A stretch of DNA of 64,000 nucleotides, from assembly GCA_032690845.1 (NCBI GenBank), contig CM064424.1, positions 51,101,511-51,165,510 on the forward strand. Reading direction: 5' to 3'. The first letter of the stretch is position 1. Every line of letters begins with the position of its first letter. A program made the position numbers and the translations under genes. This DNA is from Eleusine coracana subsp. coracana. Its lineage: Eukaryota; Streptophyta; Magnoliopsida; Poales; Poaceae. Below, piece after piece: positions 22,412-33,643 of the stretch. The notes under the pieces were generated by a model, which was given only the letters and a program-made list of their open reading frames with translations, made no database searches and had not been told where the DNA came from.

Positions 22412-25224
22412 TTAGCAAAATGCTCATGTGTTGCTACGGGCTTGAAGGATCGACCTACACCACCCTCCCCTACGAAACTGCCCACTACCGTGAGTCCACT
22501 CCTGCTCAGACTTTTCTTCATTACATGCTGCTTATTTGATTATGCTATGACATTTTGAAATGTAAGCCTCACATCTACTGCAAACTCATCCATGATAGAA
22601 TATTCTTTGTTTGTTTCTTCTTCATAGTAATCAAGTCCACTGGATTTCTGATAATATCAAAGTAACCAGGAATACCATATAATACATTAATATTAAAATT
22701 AATCAAACAGAAGTAAGGTTCATGCAATCATTCACACAATGACCAATTTTTATATGGATTAAGTCGTCAATGTTCTTCTAACTAAACTTAAACGGACTCA
22801 TCAGATGAATGATACATAAGGTTCTCCATTGCAATAGAATCTGAATGTAAACTGTTATGTTGCACCTTACGACGTGCTTTTTGATGATGTACCTTTGCCT
22901 GCTTCTATTCTAGAGTTAGCTTTGCATGACGCACCCTATGATATAATGTCCTTCGCAACGCATATTGCTCCCTTTGACGTTCAAGGCTAGCTTTTCTCTG
23001 TTCAGGTGTCATCCTTGCGTAATGCATCCTATTTCTTGTGCGCTTTGCTTCAATTTTCTCATTTGTTATCTTTTGTCTATCTGAATTTTCATAAGAAAAG
23101 ATAGGTGTAGCACAATCACCATTAGTGCAAATCTCAATTGAATTGGGGTGCCATTGTGATTGTTCTTCTAATGTGGCAATATGAGTCTCTAAATTATGAC
23201 CACACTTATTTCCTAAAAAAAACATATGTGCTTTAGAAATATCATAATCAAGGTTAAATTACAAAATATGCTTTTTTTTTTATTTTTCTCATTTGTTATC
23301 TTTATTGTGTGATTCTTAATATGGTGAGTACAGATAGTACAGATAGCATAGAAAATGCCATAACTGATAAGTAGTCATGTGTCTTAAGTAGTCTTATCTT
23401 AGATAAGAAGAGTCTAGCAGGTGTCATCGACTATTAGGAGTATAATTCACATTTGAATAATTCTTCTACAAATGAATATTTTCTATAGAGGCAGGTTCAA
23501 TATCAACATGATCCTTATTTTCTAAAGATATATGACCCAATAATACTAATATTAAAAGTGGATACCTGGAATATGGTCATCTAGGGTATGCCTTTGGTAG
23601 TAGTCACTTGTGTGGAGACGGATGTTTAATTGATTGGATGTAATGACTTCTTCTAAAAATAACTGGGGTACACTATTGAGGCCTATAGACACAATGTGCA
23701 TCCAAAAGTGTACATGGTTTTAGAATCAAATATATATATATAAAATATATACAATATGAGTATATATATGGGCGTAAAACCTTTACCAACTGCTGGGAGC
23801 GTGGAGTTCTTTGATACACTTTGATCATTTGTAGAGGAATATGATTCTTGTTGCTCAACGTTGGCAAGTGTAGCCTTATTTTTTTTTTCTCAGTTTATAT
23901 GCTTCAGGACGGTTCTTTAGAAATTCTTCTTTTTGTTCGCCAACCAATTGTGAATACCGCTCCCTCGCCCTCTGCCTTTTATGTTCTTTAGGATCTATGA
24001 GTATCGGTTGGGCAATAGTTGTCGTAGGTACACTGATGTTGATAGTGCCATCTACAAAGTAACAATATACTTAGCAGTGAAGTAGACAAGAAAAAGGAAA
24101 AACAAAAAATGTTCAGAATTAAGACTTACTTGTGCAGGTAGTGTTCGATAGGTATTTCAAATGAGTGTGATAACTGGTACATTTTGAAGAGTCCATCTGC
24201 ATGAAAGAAAAAGAGAATAATTTCAAGAATGTTAGCTATGCACAGTCTAACCTCAGTTTCTTGAAAAACTTAGCTAATATTAGTATGAAGGCTGGAAGAA
24301 GTCTTGGAAGTTGTAGCATGTAGGCCAAGTAGGGAATTCACATCCTGAAAAAAATTCTATTGTAGCCACATGAATTGCAGTTCTTTTGGTAGATGTAAGT
24401 TACAATATTCATCAGACAAAGCAAAACTTTCCAGTGTCCAAAGATTGCAAGGACGATAGAAAAGAAAATCATGTCTGATGGGTGCATTACCTTAGAGCGG
24501 TGGAACTTCTAAAATCCACGATACACGTGAAGACAGCAAATGTCTTTTGCCGTGGCGGCGTGGGCACGGTAGGATGCCAGGATCTTCTAGCAACCTTTTG
24601 CACTTGGACGTGAAGATATCATGTGGATCTTCTAGCAAACTTTTGCGCTGGGACGTGAAGATATATCATGTTTGTGTTGACGCACTTGAGCTCGACAAGG
24701 GATCTTGAGGATGTGGCATGAGCGACTGAGCTAGCATGCATTGAGGCGGCGTAATCACAGATCAAAGCGCATCGGGAGCCTGTAACCAGCAGGATGGTCA
24801 GATCATTAGACACTGTGTCTGGAACTTGATCAAAGTGAAATGCTCGAACTTGACGACGACGGTGCAGTTTCTGATCACTTCATGCAACAAACAATGTTGA
24901 GCGATGGAGATTGAAACTTCCGGTTGTTCAGGTCTCGATCTCCTTATACGTACGTGTATGTAGACACGCCGACGACAATCAATTTCCATGAGTATAGTCC
25001 TACGGTAAAATGTAAAAGAATATAGGAAGTATTTCCTATATTAAATTGAACCGGACTCTTTTTATTTTGGTGTTTTGGAAATGAAGAAGAATGGACAAAG
25101 AAACGCGGAAGAGATAGACAATGGACAGTGTACGTATGTAAGAAACAGCGGACACGAAACCGGTAGGTTGAAGCAACACCAAACTGATTGACGGCTTCAC
25201 ACCTAAATTAATAGGTTCTAGAGA
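22412..25224 (-). mobile_element. Helitron, non-autonomous (2813 bp), copy 1
   Basis: The empty site is visible in the E LTR at about 62588 (GCAATACATC). Here the host A (22411) and T (25225) flank an insert that on the minus strand starts TCTCTAGAACC and ends GCATTTTGCTAA, i.e. 5' TC, 3' CTRR and insertion between A and T without target duplication, as Helitrons do. The 3' end carries the imperfect hairpin GCCCGT...ATGAGC that is standard for grass Helitrons (usually GCCCGT...ACGGGC). Inside is a three-exon gene on the same strand, but no Rep or helicase domain. Confidence 0.9.
22788..24196 (-). pseudogene. Helitron-carried three-exon gene with TPEQ-type basic motifs, copy 1
   Basis: Minus-strand exons are 24196-24130 (donor GTAAGT), 24051-23787 (acceptor TTTGTAG, donor GTAAAG) and 23212-22788 (acceptor TTTTTTAG). 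All phases agree (joins after codon position 1). The second exon contains RQRARERYSQL and the third RMTPEQRKASLERQRE and LTLEQKQAK: basic, helical modules seen, as far as I recall, in the N-terminal part of plant Helitron helicase-like proteins. Two lesions are visible: a run of ten A near 23881 puts the second exon out of frame by one base, and CAG has become TAG at 22906-22908. The Rep and helicase parts are absent. A further upstream exon is possible because AG precedes the ATG. Confidence 0.65.
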
Positions 25225-25615
25225 TACATCATAGCAATATGTAGCCATATAGTAAAAATAAAATCCAGAATCATATTCAACCTTCTCTACTTTACTATTG
25301 TTGCCATATGCACTTGGTACTGTTCAATATTTGTTCACGAAGTCGCAACGACAGGTTCTCACAATTTATCCAATTCCATCTTTTCATGTGAATCATAAGT
25401 GTGTCAAGTGATTCCATAACCTATTGTTGACTCCACTAGATTAAGCATAGCTCTTTCTAACGAAAAGGTTTACCAGCATAGACTAACATAGGTCATTGTT
25501 TGTTTATGCAAGTTGGTTTTCATCCAAACCCCATACTTAATGCACAATACAATATCCTTATGTCATGGTTAAGTAAAAAGGACTCGCAAATAAATAGGTA
25601 GGCACCAGGGCTTGC

Positions 25616-25699
25616 CTTGGGAATGATTGTAGTTAATGTCTTCGGTGAAGTTCATGTCAGCACCGGTCTTCTCCGGTGTGGTCTCCTCGAGTTCGTTTC
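25616..25699 (-). pseudogene. LTR-encoded exon 2 of E1 (84 nt)
   Basis: On the minus strand the frame follows TATAG at 25700 and ends in CAAG before a GCAAGC donor-like site. It encodes an acidic stretch ending NYNHSQ. The E LTR on the right has an 84-nt counterpart (63243-63326) with the same phase and the shared NF-ED-NY-HSQ pattern, although most other residues differ. The Helitron lies in the intron between this block and 22144. Confidence 0.5.
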
Positions 25700-26879
25700 C
25701 TATATGAAAATGGCAATGCATGAATAAGGGACGAATGCTCAAGGATTATGGAACTTCATGAATAACCATGACATGCATGATGATGAACATATGAACCTAC
25801 TGTTATTCATGACCTAAATATGCTGGATGAACAATATTAGAGAGTAATATAGTAAATAACCTATTTAGGCATATAAGTCAATATTCGTATAATTAGTTCC
25901 TAGGCTATTTATTAAATAAACAAATTGACAGTAAAAATCATACTTCTGTAGCTAGAGATTTAACATGGGATTTTACATGAATGTATTAAGGCATAATTAG
26001 CAACCAGGTAAAGTTTCATAAATAAATTCCTAGTAGAGAATTTACAAAAATTCAATTACTAGAAATAAAGATTATGCAATAACTCTAACAATATGCATAA
26101 AATGAAGATGTGCTTTTGCACTTAGTTTCGAGATGGCATGAGATGCTTACTGACCAAATTCCATGATTTTACAATTAATATATATTTACTTATGAATTTA
26201 TTAATCTTAGAAAGATTCCAAATTTGGTGATTTGTTTTAATTAATACACTTCAGAACCTTGATGTTCATCTTACTTTTTGGATAGAGGGGGATTTTTTTG
26301 AGTCTAACAAAATTGATTTCACTTTTTTCTGACCTTTGGTTTTTGAGTTATGGATTTTTTAATATTTAACAAAGTTTAGACTATTTTACAGAATTGCCAC
26401 TAGTGATTTTAAATCGGCAGAGGGCGCGCGCGGTGGCCAGGCATGCCGGAGCTTCGCTGGATGGTTACCGCGGGCCTCAGAAGGGGGAGATGGGGGACAG
26501 GAGCATCATCGAGGTGACCCTCGCATGACGGCGCGTCCTCCCCGCTGGTTACCGACCGACGGCGATGGCCGGAGGTACTGCGGCGACAGCGGCGGAAGTA
26601 GGGGTGGTGTTCGACAGCATTGCACACTATGCACAGGGAACGAGAAGGGTTGGGAGTTGGTCGGGGAGCTTCACCGTGGCGTGGAGATCACCGGTGTGGA
26701 AGAAGATGTTGACGGCGATGGCCGGAAGGCGGGTCTCGTCATGGAGGTGGGAAATCCAGCGGCAGCAGGGCTCTTTTCTTCTCAATTTCCAGTGAGGTCA
26801 ATGTATGAGGGAGGGGCAACATTAGGGAGATGCTAGAGGAAGGTCTTGAGCATTGATTTGCGGAAGAAAAAGAAGAGCA

Positions 26880-27583
26880 CTAGGAGGAGATATTGCATAT
26901 CTTGAGAGTGCTAGAGGAGAGTAACTAGAGAATCTTGCACATCTAAGGCTAGGGTGTGATCTAAGCTGTTACTCTTGGTCTATGGTGAGACCTAGACTGG
27001 TTAGGTGTCGGTGATCAAGCCTATCATGATTGGTTGTGAAGGCCGTCACAAGTTTGTACCCGGTTTGAGCCTGCTGGTGAAAGGAGTATCAATAGTGAGC
27101 ACCCGTATCGGCTCGGGGATTCCAGCAAGTTCTCGAGGGAGGTGAGATTATGCCATGATGGCAGCGGTGACATGCACCGTGTCTTCACTCTGGGAGTGAT
27201 TGCGGACTCGTGGGCGAGAACTCCATATCGGTGGTGGGAGGGACCGGGACTCTGGTGGGTGTAGTCCAATGAGGAGTAGGGGAAGGCACCATTCTACCGA
27301 GACCTTGGGAAAAAATCATGAGCGTTTCTTGACCCCCCTCTTTACTATTCTGCAATTGTGTGCTAAAGTGATTAGGTTGAATTATGGCTTGCATAGGCTA
27401 GTGTGTTTGGCTTCCGTGCTTTCTTTCATCATGAACACTAGCATGTGTAGGGTCTTGGCCTACTAGAATTGTTTAGGTTGTAACGCTTGTTAGGCTCAAG
27501 TAGTGTAAATTGAAGTATTTAGATTCGTGAGCGGCTTACCGATTCACCCCCCACCCCCTCTCGGCACGCCTTCGGTCCTTACA
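26880..27583 (+). repeat. 5' LTR of copia element D, left end unresolved
   Basis: The right end is fixed by CGGTCCTTACA followed by the primer site at 27586. The leftward extent is a guess from the change away from E-type GC-rich LTR sequence; GTGCTAGAGGAGAG near 26910 resembles a transcribed part of the C LTR. The duplicate is at about 38112-38815. Confidence 0.5.
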
Positions 27584-27585
27584 AG

Positions 27586-27598
27586 TGGTATCAGAGCC
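27586..27598 (+). promoter_or_regulatory. Primer binding site of D, initiator tRNA-Met type
   Basis: TGGTATCAGAGCC stands two bases after the LTR end. The duplicate is at 38818-38830. Confidence 0.9.
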
Positions 27599-27636
27599 AA
27601 GTGCTCATCTTGGAGGCTTCACCGCCTTGAGTATGG

Positions 27637-28978
27637 ATGCCGAGACAGGTGGGTAGTGTTCCCATATTCAATGGGGAGGACTACGGGTATTGGAAGGCTC
27701 GCATGCAAGCCTACCTAGAGTCCCTTGATCCAGAGATATGGATGGTCACTCATGACACTGGTGCGGATGTGAACCTACTTGAGCCTGATTTTATTAAGTG
27801 CAATGCTAAGGCAATTCTTTGTTTGCTTGCATATCTATGGATGTCTTTGCTAGATTGGATGCTAGTTCTACAGCACACGATATCTGGACTAGATTCAGAG
27901 TCTCTATGAGGGTACCAGTGATGTCAAAGAGGAAAGATATTATGTGCTGAAGAACACGTATGATAACTTCACTAGATTGCCACATGAGAGAGCTAACACT
28001 GTTTATTCTCGTTTTCATATATTAGTGGAGGAGATCAATGCTCATGGGGATGACCTCAAGCTAAAGCCTGTTGAGGTGATAAGAAGATTCTTGAGGCTAT
28101 TCAAAGACCCCAAGTATGACTCCATCATCACCTTCACCTTGCAAGGTGACTTAAAGACCCAGACCATGAAGGATGTACTTGGCAAGATCACAACCTTCAA
28201 GAGCTACCAGCTGGGTTTGGATGACCCTCAACCATCCAACCTTGCTCTTCAAGCCGAGAAGCAAGAGCCCATCAAGAGCAAGAAAAGCAAGAAGAAGGTA
28301 GAGGTTGAAGAAGATGATGATGAAGATGAATTGACCGAGGACTTGGCTCTTCTCATGAAGAAGATGAGGACCTTCAAGAACAAGTTTGCCTCCAAGTCTA
28401 GGGGCAAGTGCTTCAACGGTGGGTCCAAGAACCACTTTGTTTGAGAATGCCCCAAACCAAAGAAAGAAACTTTCAAGTACCAAGACTCAAGTGAAGAAGA
28501 AGAAGACCCCAAGGCCAAGCAAAAGAATAAGAAGTACTTCAACAAAAGCAAAGGCAAAGCTCAAGACCACAAGAAGAAGTTTTCATGCAAGGCCCTTGTT
28601 GGAGAGTGGACGAGTGACAACTCAAGTTACACATCCTCTTCCTCAAGCGATGATAAAGAAGTGGCTGGCCTAGCCATGATCAAGACCACACTTCCATGAG
28701 CTCTTCCACCACCTCCCACGTGCTTCATGGCCACGAGCCAACTTGGGAAGAGTAAGGATGAGAGCAGCGACAACAGCGATGATGAGGAACTCACATGTGC
28801 TGAGCTTTTGAGTATGCTTGAGCAAGCCCGTGACATCGCTGTCAAGGAATCCAAAATGTTGGATGTGGTAAGAAAAGAGTGTAAGTTGGCTAAGGACCGT
28901 ATTGGTGACCTAGAGAGTGAGCTCAAGGATCTTGTCACGTATTTGAAAATGGGTAAATTTCAAACTTCTAGGAATTAA
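27637..28978 (+). pseudogene. gag: D copia gag, broken; no pol present
   Basis: The start is near 27637 (PIFNGEDYGYWKARMQAY, the copia Gag motif). A stop and frameshift follow at about 27909-27944. The second block 27944-28444 has VYSRFHILVEEIN and a Lys/Glu/Asp-rich tail. The zinc knuckle reads CFNGGSKNHFV then a TGA, so its second Cys has become Gly. Further in frame are an acidic Ser-rich stretch and a coiled coil (28727-28978, ELLSMLEQARDIAVKES). Protease and everything after are missing. The Gag style is Sirevirus-like. The identical copy is 38869-40210. Confidence 0.75.
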
Positions 28979-29236
28979 TTAGGGCGTTTCTTCATTAAAT
29001 AAAATTCTAAGAAAATTCCTAAAATTCCTTTATGGAAAACTCTATCACATAACTTTTTTATAGCACCAAGTTGTGTATTGAAAGTTGCTTCACAACTTAG
29101 CCAAATTTTGGTTTAATTTTAAATTCAAATAAATTTGAAATGTATTCAAATTGAATGTAGTCCTACTAAACCAGAATTAAGTGCAATCATAAGATCAAAA
29201 GAATATAGTGACACTAGGCTATCACACTTCACACTT
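28979..29236. other. AT-rich filler, not recognised
   Basis: About 260 bp of AT-rich, non-coding sequence lies between the end of the D gag homology and an inverted C LTR end. It may be a remnant of an LTR, but I cannot place it. Confidence 0.4.
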
Positions 29237-29400
29237 TGAAGGAGTGATAAGGCGACTAGAGGGGAGGGGGGTGAATGGGAGCCAATTAAAGTTCTTCTAA
29301 AAAACTTGGCCTATATTTCAATTGCAACCCAAACCAACCTCTAAGCAAATCACCAAGGTCACACACACCAACATGTGATGCGCTAACCCCGGGAATGATT
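29237..29400 (-). repeat. Inverted 3' end of a C-type LTR
   Basis: The reverse complement matches 11005-11171 of the C LTR. Its LTR end (TGAAGG on the plus strand) is not followed by a primer site, so it is a 3' or solo LTR. It is interrupted at 29400 by another C LTR in the opposite orientation. The duplicate is 40469-40632. Confidence 0.75.
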
Positions 29401-29551
29401 TGAGAAACCATGTGGATATGTGCCACGGTTTGCAATATGTGATGAGTAATTGACTTGAGTGGATTTGGTGTTTGAGTTGAAATGCGGGAATCCAGGGATT
29501 GCATGTGTGTGTGCATGATTATGATTTTGACTAACCGGAGTTTGGTGGAAG
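29401..29551 (+). repeat. First 151 bp of a C-type LTR (copy 1)
   Basis: It starts TGAGAAACCATGTGG as the C LTR at 9499 does, and stops where the F LTR begins. In copy 2 (40633-40783) it is the left half of the LTR that F split; the right half is at 54983-56262. Confidence 0.88.
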
Positions 29552-31470
29552 TGTGACACCCAGGTGTCTCATTTCTTGCTTAGCACAAATTGCCAAAAAT
29601 TTTGGACTCAAGTTTGAGCATGAAATAATAAGGACTAGATAAAAATTGGAATTTCTCCAAGTTAAATTAAAACCCTGCAAGCAAAAATTGAAAGAAAATT
29701 AAATTACTATAACACATGGGCCAAATAATTGCATTAGAACTATGAAATTAATGAATTAGAATTTTGGACCAAAAACCAGAATTTTATTTCATTAAGAAGT
29801 CAATTAATAAAATGGTTTAACCCTAGAATTTATTTAACTTTAATTAATAATTATAATTAAATTATTTCTTGTCTGATCAAAAATACTTCACAAATGAATA
29901 TCTCATATCTTAATTAACCCACAGTTCAAATTTTAGTTTAATTGGAATTAAGGAAGTAATTTAAATCAATTAAAACTGAACCAGGGACTTCTTTGCAATC
30001 TTTTTGAAACCTTGGGGTCTTTTCTGCAAAAATCCCTGTCTTCTTCCTCCCGTCGCCTCTCGCGCGCGCGCGCGCGATTTCCCGCCACCGCCTTGGTACT
30101 CGCAGCCCTGCCGCGAGGTCGCATCCCATCCCCGCGCGCACCTCCCCGTAGCTCACCGCTACCCGCCACGGCTCCGTGTTCCTTTCTCCCTGCCCGAAGC
30201 CGGCGCAATCCACCCCATCCTCTCACCCCTGCTCCCTTTTCCCGTGCCCGCCGCTAGCTGCCGATGCTCCGCGTCCCCTTTGCCTCTGCCCAAGGCAATG
30301 CTGCACCGCCGCGTCGCTTCACTCTGCCACACTTCTCGTTTCCCGGCTCCCGACTGCTCCCCGTCGCCAGGCATCGCCAGAGCCCGCGCGTGATCGCCTG
30401 TCACCTCACCCTACTCTCCTTCCTCACCACATGCCGCTACCGGCCAAGCAAGCGAGTTGCATTTCCCCTGTCGTGCTCTGCTTCTGCTACCGCACCGCGC
30501 TGCTTTCTCCCCCGCGCCAACGGCTCCCCGAGCCCCGGCATTGCTCCAGCCACGCGCACGCACCTGCCTCCGGTGTCCAACCAAGAAACCGAGCCCCCTT
30601 GGCCTATAAATACCCCCCCCCTGTTCACTCCTTTCTCCTCCAACCATCTTCCGCCATTGCCAGAGCCGAACTCGAGCTCGTTTCCCGGCCAAATCCCTCA
30701 CCCCCAAGCCACACCGAGTGCACTAGCGAACGCGCCTATCTTCCCGCTGCTTTCCCGCGCAATAGCTCGCGCAATCTTCCGGTGAGCACAAACAATTTGA
30801 AGAATCTCCGAACCTTGTTCCCCGACGGCCGCCGCCGACGCGCTCCCGAATTATGGCGACCCTGGTGAACCCCGTCTCCCTTTCTTCTTGTCATTGATGC
30901 ACAAGCTTCTCACGATCACTCCCGACCCTTCGCTTCTTTGATTCCTCGAGCAAGAACACCGGCCTTGAACTTTTCCCTGGCCGATCATCTCCACGCCGCC
31001 GTGTCCGAGCTTCCTCCACGGTGAGCCCTACCTTCCGGCCTTCCCCGACGGTCGCCGACCTGATGTCGATCCCCGCCGTGCCCCCGTGATGCAGTAGGAG
31101 CCAGCCGCAGTCGGTTTGCTGCCCCGAGTCCACCCCGCGACATCACCGGACCTCCTCTCTCCGCTGCCGCTCGTCGCTGACCCATCTCCGGTAGGTTTCC
31201 AACGTCGTGAACCCCCTAGTCTTCTCGCCTCGTCGCGCATATCGTTTTCCCATTCTACGGCGAGCTTCCGCGCCTAGGATCGCCAGCAGCGAGCCCTCCG
31301 ACGAGCCCCGGCCGTGCGCCGCCACACTCCAACGAAGCTGACTGGCAGCTGAGCTGGTGTCCAGTTGGCGCTGATGTGGCTGCCACATGGCGCTGACGTG
31401 TCAATTGTTTAAACCTAGAAATTACCAGAAAACTATTAGAATGTCTAAAATGCATAGTAAATTCATTTTA
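29552..31470 (+). repeat. Truncated F 5' LTR (first 1919 bp), copy 1
   Basis: It starts TGTGACACCCAGG and stops at the duplication breakpoint. It contains the (CG)8 run at 30061-30076 and TATAAATA at 30605-30612. It continues as E1 leader sequence, so it is a chimaeric junction. Confidence 0.92.
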
Positions 31471-33643
31471 AGTGGTGATCTATCTATGAAGAGATTAGTT
31501 CTCCTCCTGGGCAGCAGTGAGGTGAGCTTTGCATTGGTTCAGCTGCTCTTGCAGCTGATCACTAGCATCGCCCTCAATGATAAGTTGAGCATCATGGAGT
31601 TTCTCAAAAAGATCAGCCCGCTCCAACTTGCTATTGTACAGTTTGTCCTTCAGGGCTGTGACCTTTGCGTCATGGGCAGCAAGCTGGGATCATGGGCTGC
31701 GAGTGCGGACTGCAGCGCGTCACGCTCCCATTCCAACTTGAGAACGCGTGCGGTAAGGTGCTCGGGGTCCATCACGAGCTTGCCAACAACCATTTGTCAG
31801 AAGAAAGTTTTGAAAGTGTGAGTCAAAACTTAATATCCCACAAAATATATGCTCAAAATAGCATAAAGGTTGATTGGTGAAAATGGCACAACAAGTGTCC
31901 AATCAGCTTAACGAAAACACAGTGCAGTTTCTGTTTTGAGAGAACAGCCAACAGAGATATGCGAAAATACTTAACTTCTAGGCAGAACTAGATCTTTAGC
32001 TTTGTACAAAACTTGCAAAGGATCATTATATTTCCAACGCATACTCAAAATCTCCATCCGATAATATCTCTAGGAGTTATCATCATCCAAAGACAGAGGA
32101 CAGAAATGGAGCAACATCTGAAATCTCAGAAAATGCTCTCTGTTGGGAGCCAAATTTCGACCTAATCAAAACCTGATAAAACAAAGGCGCTAGCTGGTAA
32201 TCATAGAGCAATTTCCCAGATTTCTAAAGGGTGCTCGCATGCCTTATTTTATTAAGGATTGAGGGAGTTATGCTAGTTACCGTGAAAGCGATATTTTGAC
32301 CTTCGACAAGTTATCGGTTTTTATTCTTTTTAAACGGTTAAGTTATTCTGTTCCAATTAACATGGGTGTGTGGTTCAAGTTATCATTTGTGATGATGCAT
32401 GAGACATGATGATATAATTACTAATGCATGAATGACTCCAATGCTATCAATATGTCGTTTTCCTACATCCTCACAAAAGAAGAGACTTCGACCGATTATA
32501 TAGATCGATCAAGTCGGTGGCACACACACCTCTCAACATGTTTCTAAGTGAGCAACACGTGGTTAGCGTACCTGCAAATGGTCCGTCCCAGAAACAATAT
32601 ATCAAATTGAAAACAAATAATCCAAAAGAAATCCGTGACCACCTCACCTTGCATGGGAGCTCTCGAATAAGATTGTATTCGAGTCACACCAAATTAAATA
32701 CAATCCTATCTAAGAACAACAAATCCATGACCACCTCGCCTCACATGGGAGCTTTCGAATAAGAGTGTATTCAAGTCACACACGTACCTTCACTGAAGAA
32801 GCCGTAGATGCAAGTATTGAAACAATCATAACCCGGGGTTAGCTTTGCCACCAACTAATAGTAATCCTTATATGGGAACTACTTGTTCGTACCTCACTGT
32901 AAGACATAAAAATGGGTTATTCAAGTTTTGAAATGTTCGCTTGCATGTTGCTTATCCTGAAGTGGCTCTGATACCACCTGTCACATCCCTATACCGAAAT
33001 ATAGAGTGTGTCGTACAGCATCTCTTCGGGAGATGATTACCAGGGTAACCATGCATAGCATACACACATGAACTTCCATCATTTACAAGGTACATCGTTT
33101 AAGTGCATAATATTACAAGTCCAAGTGTCACAGCGGAAGCAAATTAAGTTACATTACAATACATATGTTCTTGGTTCGGGGTACATAAATAAGCGGAAAC
33201 AAAATTACGGTACACTCGGCGATAGATAGCCTAAGCAAACCATGCCGGCCCTATGGCAATGGCTCACTCATCATGGGTAGGTGAACTATGAACCCACTCA
33301 ATGGTCCAGTTCTATGGTTCCTCACCTTCCCACACAACCTTGTTACAACAATCACAATAGGTAGCTTGAGGGATGCCTGAAAAATTAACATAATTTGCAA
33401 AGCTTGAGTATCTAACATACTCCGCAAGACTTACCCAATAAAATGGCTATCTAAATCCGACTCCTAACATGCAGGTGGCTGACCGGGCTTATTTGGTATA
33501 TTGCAAAAAGGCACCTATTAGCTCTAGGCTTACAAGTTGATCACTTAGCTAATTTTAATTGTTGTTGCAGGAAAGTAACTTTAGTTGGACCAGGCTATCC
33601 ACTAGGGTTGTACTGTACAAACTTGTACAAATATAAAGAACAA

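Larger units (their letters stand above)
15849..26880 (-). mobile_element. E1: Tekay/RIRE3-like gypsy element, minus strand, 3' part missing
   Basis: Reading leftwards: a long 5' LTR (about 26880-21747, holding a Helitron), primer site, a leader with repeats and a degenerate coiled-coil ORF, gag, protease, RT and RNase H up to the G1 insertion. Integrase and 3' LTR are not in the window. Protein motifs are very close to those of F. The right end of the LTR is not resolved: GC-rich LTR-like sequence gives way to D LTR sequence somewhere around 26830-26900. Confidence 0.75.
21747..26880 (-). repeat. 5' LTR of E1, interrupted by a Helitron
   Basis: On the plus strand it begins TGTCACATCCC. Sequence 21747-22411 and 25225-26000 aligns with the E-family LTR at 61936-64000, which lacks the 2.8 kb insert. 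About 2.3 kb of LTR sequence remains without the Helitron. A GC-rich section (26400-26830) follows, as in the F LTR. The right boundary is uncertain. Exon-like coding blocks at 22032-22144 and 25616-25699 are listed separately. Confidence 0.78.
20239..31470. repeat. Tandem duplication, copy 1 (11,232 bp)
   Basis: It is repeated at 31471-42704. By eye the copies differ at 22907/34139 (A/G), 29068/40300 (A/T), 30147/41381 (C/T), 30498/41732 (C/T) and in a CG run at 30061 ((CG)8 versus (CG)9). The breakpoints share only AGT (20239-20241, 31471-31473, 42705-42707). It includes the E1 leader and LTR with Helitron, the D remnant, the C LTR pieces and the first 1.9 kb of the F 5' LTR. Confidence 0.95.

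Noticed and set aside
23673..23867. Minus-strand ORF of 64 codons inside the Helitron, repeated at 34905-35099
   Set aside because: It runs out of frame through exon 2 and into the intron; the exon 2 frame with consistent splice phases explains the sequence better.
25036..25248. Minus-strand ORF of 70 codons near the Helitron 5' end, repeated at 36268-36480
   Set aside because: It crosses the Helitron boundary at 25224 and shows no motif or splice support.
26409..27583. Small ORFs on both strands at 26409-27466 as a host gene
   Set aside because: They fall in LTR sequence of E and D, have no recognisable product and no consistent splice phases.
30176..30868. Long overlapping ORFs (230 and 173 codons) in the GC-rich part of the F LTR, repeated at 41410-42102 and 51717-52382
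   Set aside because: They span the TATA box, occur in several frames and on both strands, and have low-complexity Pro/Ser/Arg/Ala content. High GC with few stop triplets explains them.
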